Positions 1 to 10,825 of a DNA stretch of 64,000 bases are shown piece by piece. The notes below the pieces were generated by a model. It worked only from the letters and a program-made list of their open reading frames with translations. It ran no database searches and had not been told where the DNA came from. The stretch lies in NCBI GenBank assembly GCA_964036045.1, contig OZ038387.1, positions 19,370,794 to 19,434,793 on the forward strand, read 5' to 3'. A program made the translations under genes and the position numbers. The stretch is from Eutreptiella sp. 'Long Island Sound 2002' (Eukaryota > Euglenozoa > Euglenophyceae > Eutreptiales > Eutreptiaceae). The number at the start of each line of letters is the position of its first letter. Position 1 is the first letter of the stretch.

Positions 1-2
1 CG

Positions 3-3000
3 CCGGACGCGACCCCCAGCAACCGCACCCTCACCGCCTCCTACGTCCCCACGCTGTCCGCCCTCACTGCCTCGAATACCAGTGCCCCGACCCTGACCCT
101 GGCCCTGCGCGCAAGCCCCTCACTCTCGGACGTCCCGTCTTGGACCGTGACCACCGATTTCACTGAGAGCCCCCTCGCAGTCACGCAAAGCCGCGTCCCA
201 CACACGCAGACCGCCCGCTCCACCCCCACGGCCTCTGAGGTCCCCCGTACCTTCAGCTCGGACCCAAGCAGCACTTCGTCCCCTGCGGACAGCCGGTCCT
301 GGGCGCCCTCAGACTCCCTCACGCCATCCCTCTTCAACACCGTCTCCCTCCCCCGCAGCAGCAGCGCATCGCCGGAGCCCACGCCCACGGACTCTGTTGT
401 GTGCGTGGTCAGCGCCCGCATCGCCCCCCCCCCGTTCCCGCATCCCGACGAGACCCTGTGGCTGCATGCGGGCTACGCGGCGGAGCCGCCGGAGTGCGAC
501 CCCCCGGACCGTGTGGAGTACGCGTGGGAGTGCGAGCGGCGCGTGGCCGGGCAGCGCGCGGGCGGGGCCTGCGGCGTGGCCCTCGACCGCAACGCGCCGG
601 TCGTAGCGCTGGCGGGGGGCAGTCTGGCGCTCGGGAGCACGTACCACTTCACGCTGACGGTGTCCCTCGTGAAGGGGGTTCGGCGCGCGAGCGCAACGGC
701 GCAGGTCTCCATTGAGCCGCAGCTGCCGGCGATGGTGGCGGACCTGCAGCCCCTCGGGCGGCTGGTGGACGTGCGGGCCCGGCAGGCGGTGATCCTCAAC
801 GCATCCCTGTCCCATGACCCGATCGGGGGGCCGGGCGACGCGTACACGTTCCGGTGGAGCGCGTGCCGCGTGGCCCCCGACGGCGCGTGCGCGACGCCAG
901 ACCCGGACCCGTTCCGGGACCTGCGCGGCCGGACGGGCGAGGCCGTGCGGGTCGTCCTCGGGCCGCACGTCCCCGTCGCGTGGCAGACATGGCGCTTCAG
1001 CGTCGTGTACGCGCAGGCGCGGCGCGCGCCGCGGCGCTCCGCGGAGGCCCGCGTGGAGCTGGAGTTCGTGACGGAGCCGGTGTACCGCGTGGCGGCGGCG
1101 GTGGAGGCCCGGCTGGACCCCGACCAACCCGCCGTTGTGGCCGCCCGTGTGACATACGGGGGCGAGCCCGTGCCCAGCGGGGCATTGCGGGTGGCGTGGC
1201 TCAGTCCCACGCTGGACCTGCGGGGCCTTAGCGCCTCCGGCGTCACGGACCGCCTCTCCCTCGCCGTCCCCGCCGCCGCGCTCGCAGGCCCGGACCCGCA
1301 CACCGTCACGCTGACGGTCGCGCAGGGCGCCGTCCAGCAGCTCCCGGTGCTGCTGCGCCCGCGCCGGCCCCCCGCCCTCGCCGCCCCGCCGCCCCCGCAG
1401 TGCGCGCGGTTCCTGCGGGTCAGCGCCGCGGATGCGGTGCTGGTGCCCGGGAGCACTGTGCAGTTGGCGCTGTGCTACGGGGCGTTCCAGAGCCCCGCGG
1501 GGCTCTACCCGCTGGAGTACCGTCTGGCGGTGGTGTACCACGGCGCGGAATACCCCATCGCCGCCCCCATCCCCTCCGGCCGCCGCGTCCTGGGGCCCAA
1601 CGGCGCGGCCGTCGTGTGGCGCGTTCCGATGCTCCCGATCCTCAACTCTGAGCCCCTGACCACGCTCCGCTTTGTCGCGTGGGTGTATGACAGCGCCGGC
1701 GTCGGGCGGAGATTTGAGGACGCGGCCATTGCGCGGCTGCTGAGGCTGGACCGCTACATCAGCGGCCCAATGGTGGTTGCGGAGGTCGAGAGGTCGCTTG
1801 CCGACGCCGTGCCGGGGGAGCGCGCCGTCAGCGACATCGCGCGCGCCGCGGTGCTGCTGGCGGAGGCGGGGGCGGGCGTCCCGGACGACGTCGTCGCGCG
1901 GCTGGCGCAGCACGGCCTCGCGCGGGTCGCCGCGCAGCCCGACAGCGCCTTTGCAGACGTGCAGCAGCGGAGGGTCCTCGGGCACGCGGTTCGGGGGCTG
2001 CTGCACGCGGGGCTGCGGGCCAACGCCACCGTCCCCGCGCGGCTGGAGGAGCTGGGGGGCCGTGGCAGCGAGGCCCTGTTGCGGTTTCGCGGCCCCGTCC
2101 CTGGCACCGACCCTTCCGCCGGGTACCTGGTCGACGCCTTGAGCCTCCTCCTGCAGGCGGCCACCGTGCACGACCCCGTCCTCGCCCACTTAGAGCGCGC
2201 CACCGCCCACGTCTACGCCGCGCTGTCCCAGGCCCTCGTCGCCGCGCAGAGCGTCATCGTCGCCGCCGGGCCCGAGTACGTCCGCTGCGATCTCGGCCCC
2301 GCCCGGACGGTCGCCGTGGCGCGCCCGGTCTGCGTGTTCGCCCTCGGGATCGCGCGCGACGAGCCACGGCATCTGCTGCGCGCCGCGCACCGGACCCCCG
2401 TCGACACGGACGTGGCGTGGGGGCAGCCCCCGGACGCCGCGATGCAGCGGCTGCTGGAGTTGCGCTGCGCGGGGGAGTACGGGGCGGCCGTGGACCTCCA
2501 CACGGCTGCGGGCCCGCGGCACGCCGCCCTCCGCGCCGTCGCCTCCGCCGCCCTCCCGCCCGCCGGCGCCGTCACGCAGTCGCTGACGCTGCACGCCGTC
2601 GTCGGCCTGGCCTCGGCGGCGGCCGCCATTCCCATCGCGGGCCTCCCCCGCCGCGCGTGGCTGGCCCTGCGCTTCCCGTCGGCCGCGCCGCACGCGGACG
2701 CCGCCCGCTGCGGCTACTGGGACACGGCGGCGCGGCAGTGGCTGACCACGGGCCTGGCCACGACGGTGGCCGGCCCCACGACGCTGTGCGAGAGCGCCCA
2801 CCTGACGGACTTCGCCCTGACCCTCCCAGTGCCCCCCAGCCCCAGCCCCAGCCCCAGCCCCAGCCTCAGCCCCAGCCCCAGCCCCAGCCCCAGCCCCGGC
2901 GTTGCCGGTGCCGCCGGGGACCGCGGTGCCGGTCCGAGCGTGACTCTGATCGCGGGTCTGTTCGTGCCGCTCCTCCTGCTGCTGCTGCTGTGCTGCCTCG

Positions 3001-4472
3001 TCGCGCTGTGGTGCGCGCACCTCCGAAGGAAGCGCAAGTTGCAGGAGCAGATCCACCCGGAGCACGCGGCAGTGGGCCCGGGCCTGACGCTCACGCCCGC
3101 CGGGCCGGACCCCGAGCCCTTGCCCGATCCGGAGCCGCCGGCGGCGGCCCCGCTGCCGGACCCGCAGGCCGCAGCCCCGCACCCGCCCAGCGCCCGGCGG
3201 TCGGGGCACACCGACAGCGACAGCAGCGACTCCGTCTCGGAGTCCGTGCCGCCTGCGCCCACGCTCCCGGGGCCCGACGCGTCGCAAGAGCTCCGGCCGC
3301 TGAGCCCGGACGTCCTGAGTGTCCCCCTGCCACACCCCCTGCCCCGGCGCCCCCACGGCCGTGTCGGCCATGCCCCGCGCCCGCCCTCGGCGCTGTCAGC
3401 CACACTGCGGCCCTCGCCGCCGGTTCTGGAGTTCACTGCGGATCCGTTGGAGGACCGCACGCCGGCGGAGGTCCGGGACTGGGCCTGGGTGGCGGCGCGC
3501 GTCGCGGCGCCGGGCCTGCAGTCGCCGGGCGGCGCCGCGGCGCTGCTGCGGGCGGCGCTCCAGGACGACGCGCGGCCCCTGCGCAGCGCGGGCAATCCGC
3601 TGCTGCCGCCCGCCGCGCGGCCGTTCGAGTCCCAGTTCCAGAGCACCGCCGCGTGGGACTGGGGGACATCCCCCTCCCCCCGCACTGAGCCCGGGCTCTG
3701 GCCGCAGGCCTTTGGCGACGACGACCCGCGGTCGCCCGCCCTCTCCGGCGGAACGGCCGCCGCGCTTATGCCCGTGGACGCCGCACACTTCGCGACGCGC
3801 TCTGTGCCCGGCACCCCCGCCCTCGTCAGTCCCATGAGCGCGTTGCGGGGCAGAGGCACGACGCCCGCCCCCTCCCGCCCGCTCAGTGCCCTCTGGCTGC
3901 CCCCGGCGGACGCGGGCCCGTTCTTGCCCGGCGGCACGCCCCAGACCTCCACGACCCACGGCACGTGGGCCGCTCCGGCCCCGGGCTACGGCATGAGCCC
4001 CCGCCCCCAAACGGCGCATGCCGGGGCCCTTCAGAGCTTCGCCCTCGTCCCGCAGCCCCCGCGGCCCACCACTGGCCAGACCCCCCGCAGTGCCCCTTCC
4101 GCGCGCCTCGCGAGCCTCTCCCCGTTCTCCCCGACCTCCGACACCCCCGAGTCCCTCGTGCATCTGCCGTCTCACGGGGCGTACCCGTCCTCGTCGCCCT
4201 TCGCGCCAAGTTTTGCGCAGCTTTGGGGCAGGTGTGCCACTGCATGTGCACGCGCCGATCGATGTGGAGGTGCACCACCCGAGCGATCTTCGGGTCCCAG
4301 TGGACCTATTTTGGTCCCTTCGGGCGTGGGTTCTTTTGGGGGGCTTCGGTGGGGCCGTTGCTGCCGAAGACCCCGCGGCCACGCATTGTCTCTCCGGCTT
4401 TTCTGTTCATCGCCGGGTTTCCGTTCCAGAGCCGTTGCGAGGACGCGGCGGCGGTCAGATGTGGCCTCATGA
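3..4472 (+). CDS. REJ/GPS-type single-pass membrane protein, 5' end outside window
   Basis: The frame is open from base 3 to a TGA at 4470-4472 (1,489 codons). No upstream stop exists, so the true start lies before the window; a GTG at 147 is only an internal codon. Counting from base 3, residues 1-135 are Ser/Thr/Pro-rich. About 140-500 form beta-rich segments like REJ/PKD-type modules (for example GSTYHFTLTVSL). About 590-900 are helical and GAIN-like. A GPS motif follows: CGYWD at C903, then CESAHLTDF around H933. A (PS)n linker (about 944-966) leads to a hydrophobic helix (about 980-1005) stopped by RRKRK, so the protein is type I. The tail of about 480 residues is Pro/Ser-rich. In known families a GPS site marks autoproteolysis in polycystin-1/REJ and adhesion receptors. 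No polycystin channel region is present. The last 80 residues are low quality; a possible donor CAG|GTGTGCC near 4,230 may end the real exon. Ligand and role are unknown. Confidence 0.8.
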   Translation, partial: PDATPSNRTLTASYVPTLSALTASNTSAPTLTLALRASPSLSDVPSWTVTTDFTESPLAVTQSRVPHTQTARSTPTASEVPRTFSSDPSSTSSPADSRSWAPSDSLTPSLFNTVSLPRSSSASPEPTPTDSVVCVVSARIAPPPFPHPDETLWLHAGYAAEPPECDPPDRVEYAWECERRVAGQRAGGACGVALDRNAPVVALAGGSLALGSTYHFTLTVSLVKGVRRASATAQVSIEPQLPAMVADLQPLGRLVDVRARQAVILNASLSHDPIGGPGDAYTFRWSACRVAPDGACATPDPDPFRDLRGRTGEAVRVVLGPHVPVAWQTWRFSVVYAQARRAPRRSAEARVELEFVTEPVYRVAAAVEARLDPDQPAVVAARVTYGGEPVPSGALRVAWLSPTLDLRGLSASGVTDRLSLAVPAAALAGPDPHTVTLTVAQGAVQQLPVLLRPRRPPALAAPPPPQCARFLRVSAADAVLVPGSTVQLALCYGAFQSPAGLYPLEYRLAVVYHGAEYPIAAPIPSGRRVLGPNGAAVVWRVPMLPILNSEPLTTLRFVAWVYDSAGVGRRFEDAAIARLLRLDRYISGPMVVAEVERSLADAVPGERAVSDIARAAVLLAEAGAGVPDDVVARLAQHGLARVAAQPDSAFADVQQRRVLGHAVRGLLHAGLRANATVPARLEELGGRGSEALLRFRGPVPGTDPSAGYLVDALSLLLQAATVHDPVLAHLERATAHVYAALSQALVAAQSVIVAAGPEYVRCDLGPARTVAVARPVCVFALGIARDEPRHLLRAAHRTPVDTDVAWGQPPDAAMQRLLELRCAGEYGAAVDLHTAAGPRHAALRAVASAALPPAGAVTQSLTLHAVVGLASAAAAIPIAGLPRRAWLALRFPSAAPHADAARCGYWDTAARQWLTTGLATTVAGPTTLCESAHLTDFALTLPVPPSPSPSPSPSLSPSPSPSPSPGVAGAAGDRGAGPSVTLIAGLFVPLLLLLLLCCLVALWCAHLRRKRKLQEQIHPEHAAVGPGLTLTPAGPDPEPLPDPEPPAAAPLPDPQAAAPHPPSARRSGHTDSDSSDSVSESVPPAPTLPGPDASQELRPLSPDVLSVPLPHPLPRRPHGRVGHAPRPPSALSATLRPSPPVLEFTADPLEDRTPAEVRDWAWVAARVAAPGLQSPGGAAALLRAALQDDARPLRSAGNPLLPPAARPFESQFQSTAAWDWGTSPSPRTEPGLWPQAFGDDDPRSPALSGGTAAALMPVDAAHFATRSVPGTPALVSPMSALRGRGTTPAPSRPLSALWLPPADAGPFLPGGTPQTSTTHGTWAAPAPGYGMSPRPQTAHAGALQSFALVPQPPRPTTGQTPRSAPSARLASLSPFSPTSDTPESLVHLPSHGAYPSSSPFAPSFAQLWGRCATACARADRCGGAPPERSSGPSGPILVPSGVGSFGGLRWGRCCRRPRGHALSLRLFCSSPGFRSRAVARTRRRSDVAS

Positions 4473-6210
4473 AGGCCACGCCGTCGGTGCGTGGCATTCC
4501 AATGGCCGTTTAGAAACGAGTGAACGCAACGACCGCGAGGGGCGAGCAGCGCCCGAGAACGTCGCCCCAGAGGGCTCAGACGTGGTGGGCATTCCCAGGG
4601 GCACACGACTGGGCCTGGCGAGGGGACGGATGTCCGTCACTTGCCACTGTAAATCAAAAAAGTGGAACAGAATGTCGTGCAGCGGTTCGTAGGTCACTTC
4701 CACGGGCCAGAAGTTCCCACTGCCAAAATTGCTTTGCCGCAGGCCTGGGAGCAGTCTTCGGTGTTGGGGCATGTGCAGCTGGTGCACGTGCATCGGGTTC
4801 GTGGGATTCCTCCAGCCGAGCACAAACAAAGAGGGGACGCCCACGGGCATTGCAGCCATGGTATCTGTAGGGGTCAGACATGGGGGCAAAAGGTACGTTT
4901 CTGAACAATGCGACGCGAACATTTGACATGACGTAAATAGGGAATGCGCCACGCACCATATTACTCAGGGGAAAGGTTGAGCAGGGCCAGCCCAAATGCC
5001 AAAGCCGAAATTCCTGGTTGCGAGAGTCAAGTGGGCGTGCATCGGAAGATGTCTGTGCTCCACATACCCCAAGGCAAGTGTGTAGGGTCCCAAAAGACAG
5101 CGGGCCATGCGCCCTCCAGAGAAGATGTCCATAAAGCAAACAAACCTCAGCAACCACCATGAAAAGTGCATCAACCTGAAAGGAGATTCCTGCGAGACTA
5201 TCTCGGCAGGCATGATGCCGCGTTGTGTCTCAAGACCCGAGACTCTCGGTTGTCAGGCCACCTGAACGGGTGTGGGCGGATGCAGTGGATGCACCGTTTG
5301 GGGGACCCCAGGAAGTGCTGTTGTTACTGCACCGGCCGCACAGAACCCTCAGTGAGGCGCCGCTCACGGGGTGCCACTCTCCTGCAGCACAGGCCAGCAC
5401 CCCCCCTCCACGCGTGCATCCCGTCCGCTCCCAAGTGCCCCGCATTGCCATATCTCCAAGTGGTTTCCCTCTCCTTCCGGCCCGCATCCCGCTCTACGCA
5501 GCATGAGCCCTGAAGTGCAGCACATGGACAACCCCAACCCCGGCAGCCGGGGCACCGATGAGGCATCGGCCTGGGCGTAGTGCGTGACCTCTGCCGGTTG
5601 CCGGGCTGCAGGTCGTCCGTGCAGAAGGTGTGCTGGGGGAGTGCAGTCCCGGGCCTGGGACGTGGGGCTCAAAGGCTGCAGGTGCCGACCATCTCCGAAC
5701 CCCACGGCAGAGTGGCAGACAGGCGTGTGGCGTCCGGTCTGCACGGCCCCGGGTTTTGATCCACGGGACAGTGCCCCACCGGCCCGTGCACTTGGCCTTG
5801 GGGCAAGTCTGACACACTCGTGCTCTGGGTCATGTTCCGGACAGAAGTGAGACGTGGCCGCTGCCATCTTTGGGGTCAAAGGGGGTGCACAACGGACAGC
5901 GTGCCCCTGCCATACCGCACTGGGGCACCCGTCGGGATGGCGAACAAAGAACTCCACTGATGTCGGCAGGTCCACGTCCAGCTCCTGGCGACGGGTGCTG
6001 CGGCGGACCGGTATCGTAACCGTATTCGTAATCGTCGTCGGGGCGGGGGCTGTTGTGAAATCCTTTTCTGCTGCACAACGCACACTGCCACGGCCCGTTG
6101 CGGTGCATAGTCTTCAAATAGCTCTCCATGTATTATCTCCCTGCATTTGCCAGAAACCCCGCGTTTGGACCACAGTGGCTCCGTGAGCAACCACAACACT
6201 GTCACCCAAG
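4473..6210 (-). other. possible minus-strand spliced gene(s), unrecognised
   Basis: GC content falls after 4,470. On the minus strand one frame is open over 4,467-4,952 and, in the same frame, over 4,965-5,213, with only one stop between. It reads like protein, with a hydrophobic stretch (MHFSWWLLRFVCFMDIF) and later VTYEPLHDILFHFFD, and ends at a TGA near 4,467. A second interval, 5,324-6,129 minus, carries several CxxC pairs (WQCALCSRKGF, ARCPLC, VCQTCPKAKC, HRCPGC) spread over two frames, which suggests zinc-binding exons or a decayed copy. I could not build a phase-consistent exon chain and recognise no family. Confidence 0.3.
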
Positions 6211-6696
6211 CCTGAGCTTGGTCAAACGGTGCACCAGGGTCACGTCCGTGTGTTTTATCATTTCGTCATCAAGCTGCGCCTCAGCCCCACCAAAATATTC
6301 CGTCAGGCTTTTTTCCAGCCACTATGCACTGCCACTGAGACACGCGCATGTACACACTTGAGGTTACATTGAGCTGCTGACTCCGCTGTTGAGGGGGCTG
6401 CGCTTTGGTCTGAGTCGTGGGGCGGTTGTGCCAAGGGTCGAGCCAAATGGTTCTGGTCAAAGTGTCGTCCGTTGTGAGTCCGTTGCCCCCACCCCACCCC
6501 CACGCCGAAGGGTATTGCAGGAGGAGGCCATCCAAGGTTCGGCTTGTCGCGTTCGCGGCGTCGCCCCCTTTGACTTCCCTGAACGGGATGTTTCCTGCCG
6601 TGATTCCGGAGGGTGAAGACCATCGTTCCTCGTGCGTCGTGCGACGATGTGCACGGCTTGTGCCACGTGCAGTAGGGGATATGGGCCGGATTGCTG

Positions 6697-6729
6697 AACC
6701 CTAACCCCAGCCCTAACCCTAACCCGAAC
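6697..6729 (+). repeat. interstitial telomere-like CCCTAA tract
   Basis: About 33 bp of imperfect CCCTAA units (the complement of TTAGGG), with two variant units. Sequence on both sides is unique, so this is an interstitial tract and not a chromosome end. Confidence 0.7.
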
Positions 6730-9700
6730 ATTGCTTTACCGAACCCACACCGACGTGGTGCGTTGAGAACTTGGGGTTTGGACTGCGCACTCCGTGTGAG
6801 CGAATGGCAAATAAATTCACTGTTGCCACCTTGGGACGCCTGCAAATCGCTCTTGTTGGGCCCGGGCCCCCAAGTCATGGCTTTCTTGCGCTGGCACTGA
6901 CACACCACAATGTCCGATCTCGAGGCGTTGTCGCGATATCAGCGTCCACTGGATGTGACCCCGTGCCTTCCTATTTGCCGTTGCGGACGAAGCGCCCCCA
7001 AACCCCAAACACGATGCGCGTGTTCTTATGGTGCCTCCCCCGTCATCCGAAGGGCCTGAACAGGGGCAGTGAGCACAACGGCCTGCTGCTGAGCAGTAAA
7101 GCGGTTTTGGCTATTACAAGTGCGACTTCGGTTGTGGATGTAGGGGGTGGTTGCGCATTCTTATGGTGACGCGTGATCTTGTTTTTGTTTTTTTTGGGGG
7201 GCGGGGTCGGTATTCATCCTCCACGGTTCTATCCCCCCCGCCCCCCTCCCCGAGAACAGCGCCCTTGCCCTGTTCCCCATGAGGTGCTGTTTGCCCAAAT
7301 TTTGGAGCCACACAATTTGGCGGTTCCATTTTCTAATTGTCCATGAACACCGCGTTTTTTCTGTGATTTGGGGCTGGGCATAGGAGTTTTGGGGTGCCGA
7401 TTCCTGTCCTGACAGTTGTTGCCCCTCCGTTGGAATGTGGACCTTGCAGGCCTGCCTCAAGAAAGTGCTTTCGATGCGCCTCCACAGACACGATGGTCTG
7501 GACCTCAATGACACTTTGTTTTGGTCTCACTGCTTGTCTTCTTACGGCACCCGTCAACAAAGCCCTTGCACAACAGCAGCAGGCGGTGTTTCCGTCATTT
7601 TCAGTGTCTTTGCGGCTGTTTGCGCAGGTGGGGGGGCGGAGGGAGGGTGCACTCGCTCTCGGCCCCATGGCTGCAACGGGAAGTTCTCCCGCCGTCGGCG
7701 CCCGGTCTGCCGAGTTCTGTTTGTGTTCCCTATCGTTCGCTTTACGGAAACAGCGGACCATTCTACTGCGGCGAATGTGATATCATTCAGCGCTGTTCTG
7801 TGTGTGATCTGTCCCCATTCCCCGCCTAGTGTGAGGGAGTGGGGGACTCCGCCGTGTGCCCGTAGGTGTGTGGGGGCCTGGGCTTCAGGTGGGGGATGGA
7901 GCTGGGCCGGCTGGGCCGTGCTACGGGGCCTGGGATACGGATGATGAATGATGCGACCAACCCCCAAAGCCCCGGGGCTCCGGGAGAAACGCACTCCAGA
8001 TGCCAGTCGCTTGAGGTCTTGGTAGTCTGTCTGTGCCGCGCTCAGTGCCCTTTGCTGAAGTACACGCCGGGGCATGTCTGACCCCCCCGCCCTCTCCCAC
8101 AAATGTGCAACCACCAGCGGCAGGCCATATGACCATCGCTCTCGCTTCTGCATTGCCACACGCAAACCGCATCCTGCGTGAGGTCCGTGCGGTACTGGGC
8201 GGTTCCTCCAAACCGTTGGCAAAGATCATTGGAGAGATTTGAGATGTGGGGCAAACTTCAGTCAGTATGCGCCCTCAGTGGCGTAGAGCCTGCGTACGCC
8301 GGCATACGGCGGACATGGGCCTTGCAGGCAGGCATTCTGCCTCACGCTGTGCCGTAGGTTGTAACACCGGGCCACGCGCGCCTCACACTGGCCCTGACTC
8401 GCCCACCATTCCGGGGCATCAACCGCCCTGCACTGATCCTCCCGATCAATGGCCCAGCACAAGAGCCAATCCCCTTGGGGCACGTTCGATTGTCCTTGCC
8501 AAAAGGGAAGTCGGACTTTCGCTGTGGGCGGGTCAGTGGAGCCCCCAAAAACCTGCGGAAGGGGGAGGGGGTCTGGGGAACACCGGGAAACACCGAAGGC
8601 GCCAGAAGAAAAGTTTGTTGACGCTGGCGTACCACAAACGTCCGTGATGCATTGCAGGGGTCCAGGAGGTTGGAAGGAGAAGGGTCGCTTATTTACGGGT
8701 CGAATCTGTTCCTAATTGTAGCCCGAATCCTCAGGGTTAACAAGGGTAACAGGCGTGTGTGCACGTACCCACCTGAGAACCGTAAATTGTATCATTTGAG
8801 CAACATGGGATCAAGGGGATATATCCTGAAGGCTCATTCATCTTTGGGCCTGTTCAACGCCTTGTTCACTGACCCAAACTCTGCTCAGATAGCTTTTGCC
8901 AACCATGTACCTGTGGCTAACCCCTACCCCCCATGTCGTGTTGACCGGTGGTGGTCCAGATACACGATGGTTTAAGTACCCTTGTGTGTCTTTGCTGGGC
9001 CTGCCAATATAATGTATGTCAATGTATCACCGTCCATGTGGATGCAATGATTGTGCGGATGCATTTGTTCCATATCATATTTGTTTTTGTCACAAAAAAT
9101 ACCCGAAAGCTCAAGGGCGCCATCGTGGTCCGGAGTTAGCAGGCCATCAATCCCCCATTACAAGCTTGTTACACGTACAAACTCAGTGAGGCAGAACCGC
9201 GGGTGTGCTTGGGTGTTGCCAGCACCGTCTTTGAGGAACAAGTCTTTCAGCTTCCACCCACAATGGATTCCCAGCACAGTGCCCCGCCCGGCGGTTGCCG
9301 GCGAAACCGGAACCCTTGAGCCCAACCCCTTGTGCACGCCAACAGCGGAGCTGTTGTTGCCCCTCCTCCCACTGATATCAAACCTCGGGAGCGAACGTGT
9401 GACCTCTGGGGAGGCTTCCAGTACCTTTGTGTGCCAATCCCAGGCCCTCTACCACTCCACTAGTCTCTCACTTGTTGTGCCTGAGTTGTCTGCCTCAAAT
9501 TGCCAACTGCTGTTGGTGCCCGGCGGGTGCTGTCCAGGGACACATCCTCCTGAGACCCAAACTAAAGCTCGCAAATAGTACTGGTGGTAGCCGTGTTGCA
9601 GAGCCTGCCCAGTACGCAGGACCATTGTTAATGGTCCAGAAGTCTTTCATGCTTCAGCGGTGATGCCTGGATGCTTTCCTTTGGCTGCATTCCCATGTAG

Positions 9701-10325
9701 CATCCTTCACAATCCACAGGGTTGGTTTTTTGCAGTCATCCTCTACCACAACACCCAGCACACACCCTTCATCCGCCCCCCACCCCCAAAATGCACCCAA
9801 AAACACTTGTTTGCCCGCTCACATACACCTATCCCCCCCCACCCCCAAGCACACACACATGCACACCATATGCGAAAATGGTTTTTCTTGTTATTTGATG
9901 TAATTCACTCGCTAATACTAAGTATTTGGTTGAAACATATTTGGAGATGCTCACACTGGCACCCCAAATTGCCGTCTCATCTTCCAGCATCCTCATCAGA
10001 GGAGCAAATATTGGTGCCCAAAAGTGCAGGAGACTGAAGAAACAATTGTGATATAACACTGGAACTCCCACTCCAATACTGTACACTCACACCAACAGAG
10101 CGGCACAATACGACGACACGTGGATCTGAGTGACTGGGTGACTCTCGTTGGTGTCGACTCGAGCCAAAGTGAAAAATAGGCCACAGAGTCATACCGGCAT
10201 GGGGGGCTTTTATGCCCCATTTATATACGAACCACAAACCAGTGTAACAGTTATGATTCAGGTGAACCAGTTGCAGTTGCGTACTGGAGCAGCTTTGCTT
10301 TTTGGTTTTTCCTTTTTGTTTTCAG
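6730..10325. other. no recognisable gene
   Basis: Mixed-composition DNA with overlapping open frames of 60-220 codons on both strands but no family motif and no convincing splice chain. A small Cys cluster (FYCGECDIIQRCSVC, plus strand near 7,760) could be part of an exon. A C-rich low-complexity stretch lies at 9,775-9,860. Confidence 0.5.
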
Positions 10326-10825
10326 CACAACCCCAACCTTAACCTTCCCACAGGGTTCCGGGCACACAGTTTGTTGGGGAGTCTGGGTTTTCGGACAGGG
10401 TTTGGGATAGGGTCTGGGATGGTTGGTGATAATGTTTCGTCCAGGGTTTGGCACAGCTTTCTGGGACAGGGATTGGTGTTGGATGGGCTTGTGACAGGTT
10501 CAATGAGGTCAGGATATGCACTGGGTAGAGGCTTCGGACCAATTTTGAGGCACAATTAGGACAGGAGTTTAAGAACCGCTGAGATGGTGTTGGGGACTGT
10601 GTTTGAGGAAGGATTTGGCAGGGTTTGGCAAAATTTTTGGGACCGAGTCTGGGGATGGGTACCGTGTTTGGCCCAGGGTTCGGCAAGGGGTTTTGGGTTT
10701 TGTGGTGTTTGGGACTGCCTTTAGACAGGTTTGCGATGGGATACAGGACAGGGTGTGGGATGGGATTGGGAACAGGACTTGGGACCGGAACCAGGCCGAT
10801 AGGGGTTGGGGACTGGCTTTATGAT
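10326..10825 (+). repeat. degenerate G/T-rich strand-asymmetric repeat
   Basis: The plus strand repeats variants of GGGACAGGGTTTGGGAT at irregular spacing of about 18-30 bp over 500 bp, with almost no C-rich stretches. Every frame gives low-complexity peptides. It resembles an old, decayed minisatellite with G-triplet runs. Confidence 0.6.

Noticed and set aside
309-2189. 626-codon minus-strand open frame
   Set aside because: Antisense shadow of the GC-rich REJ/GPS gene; Arg/Gly/Pro-rich without motifs.
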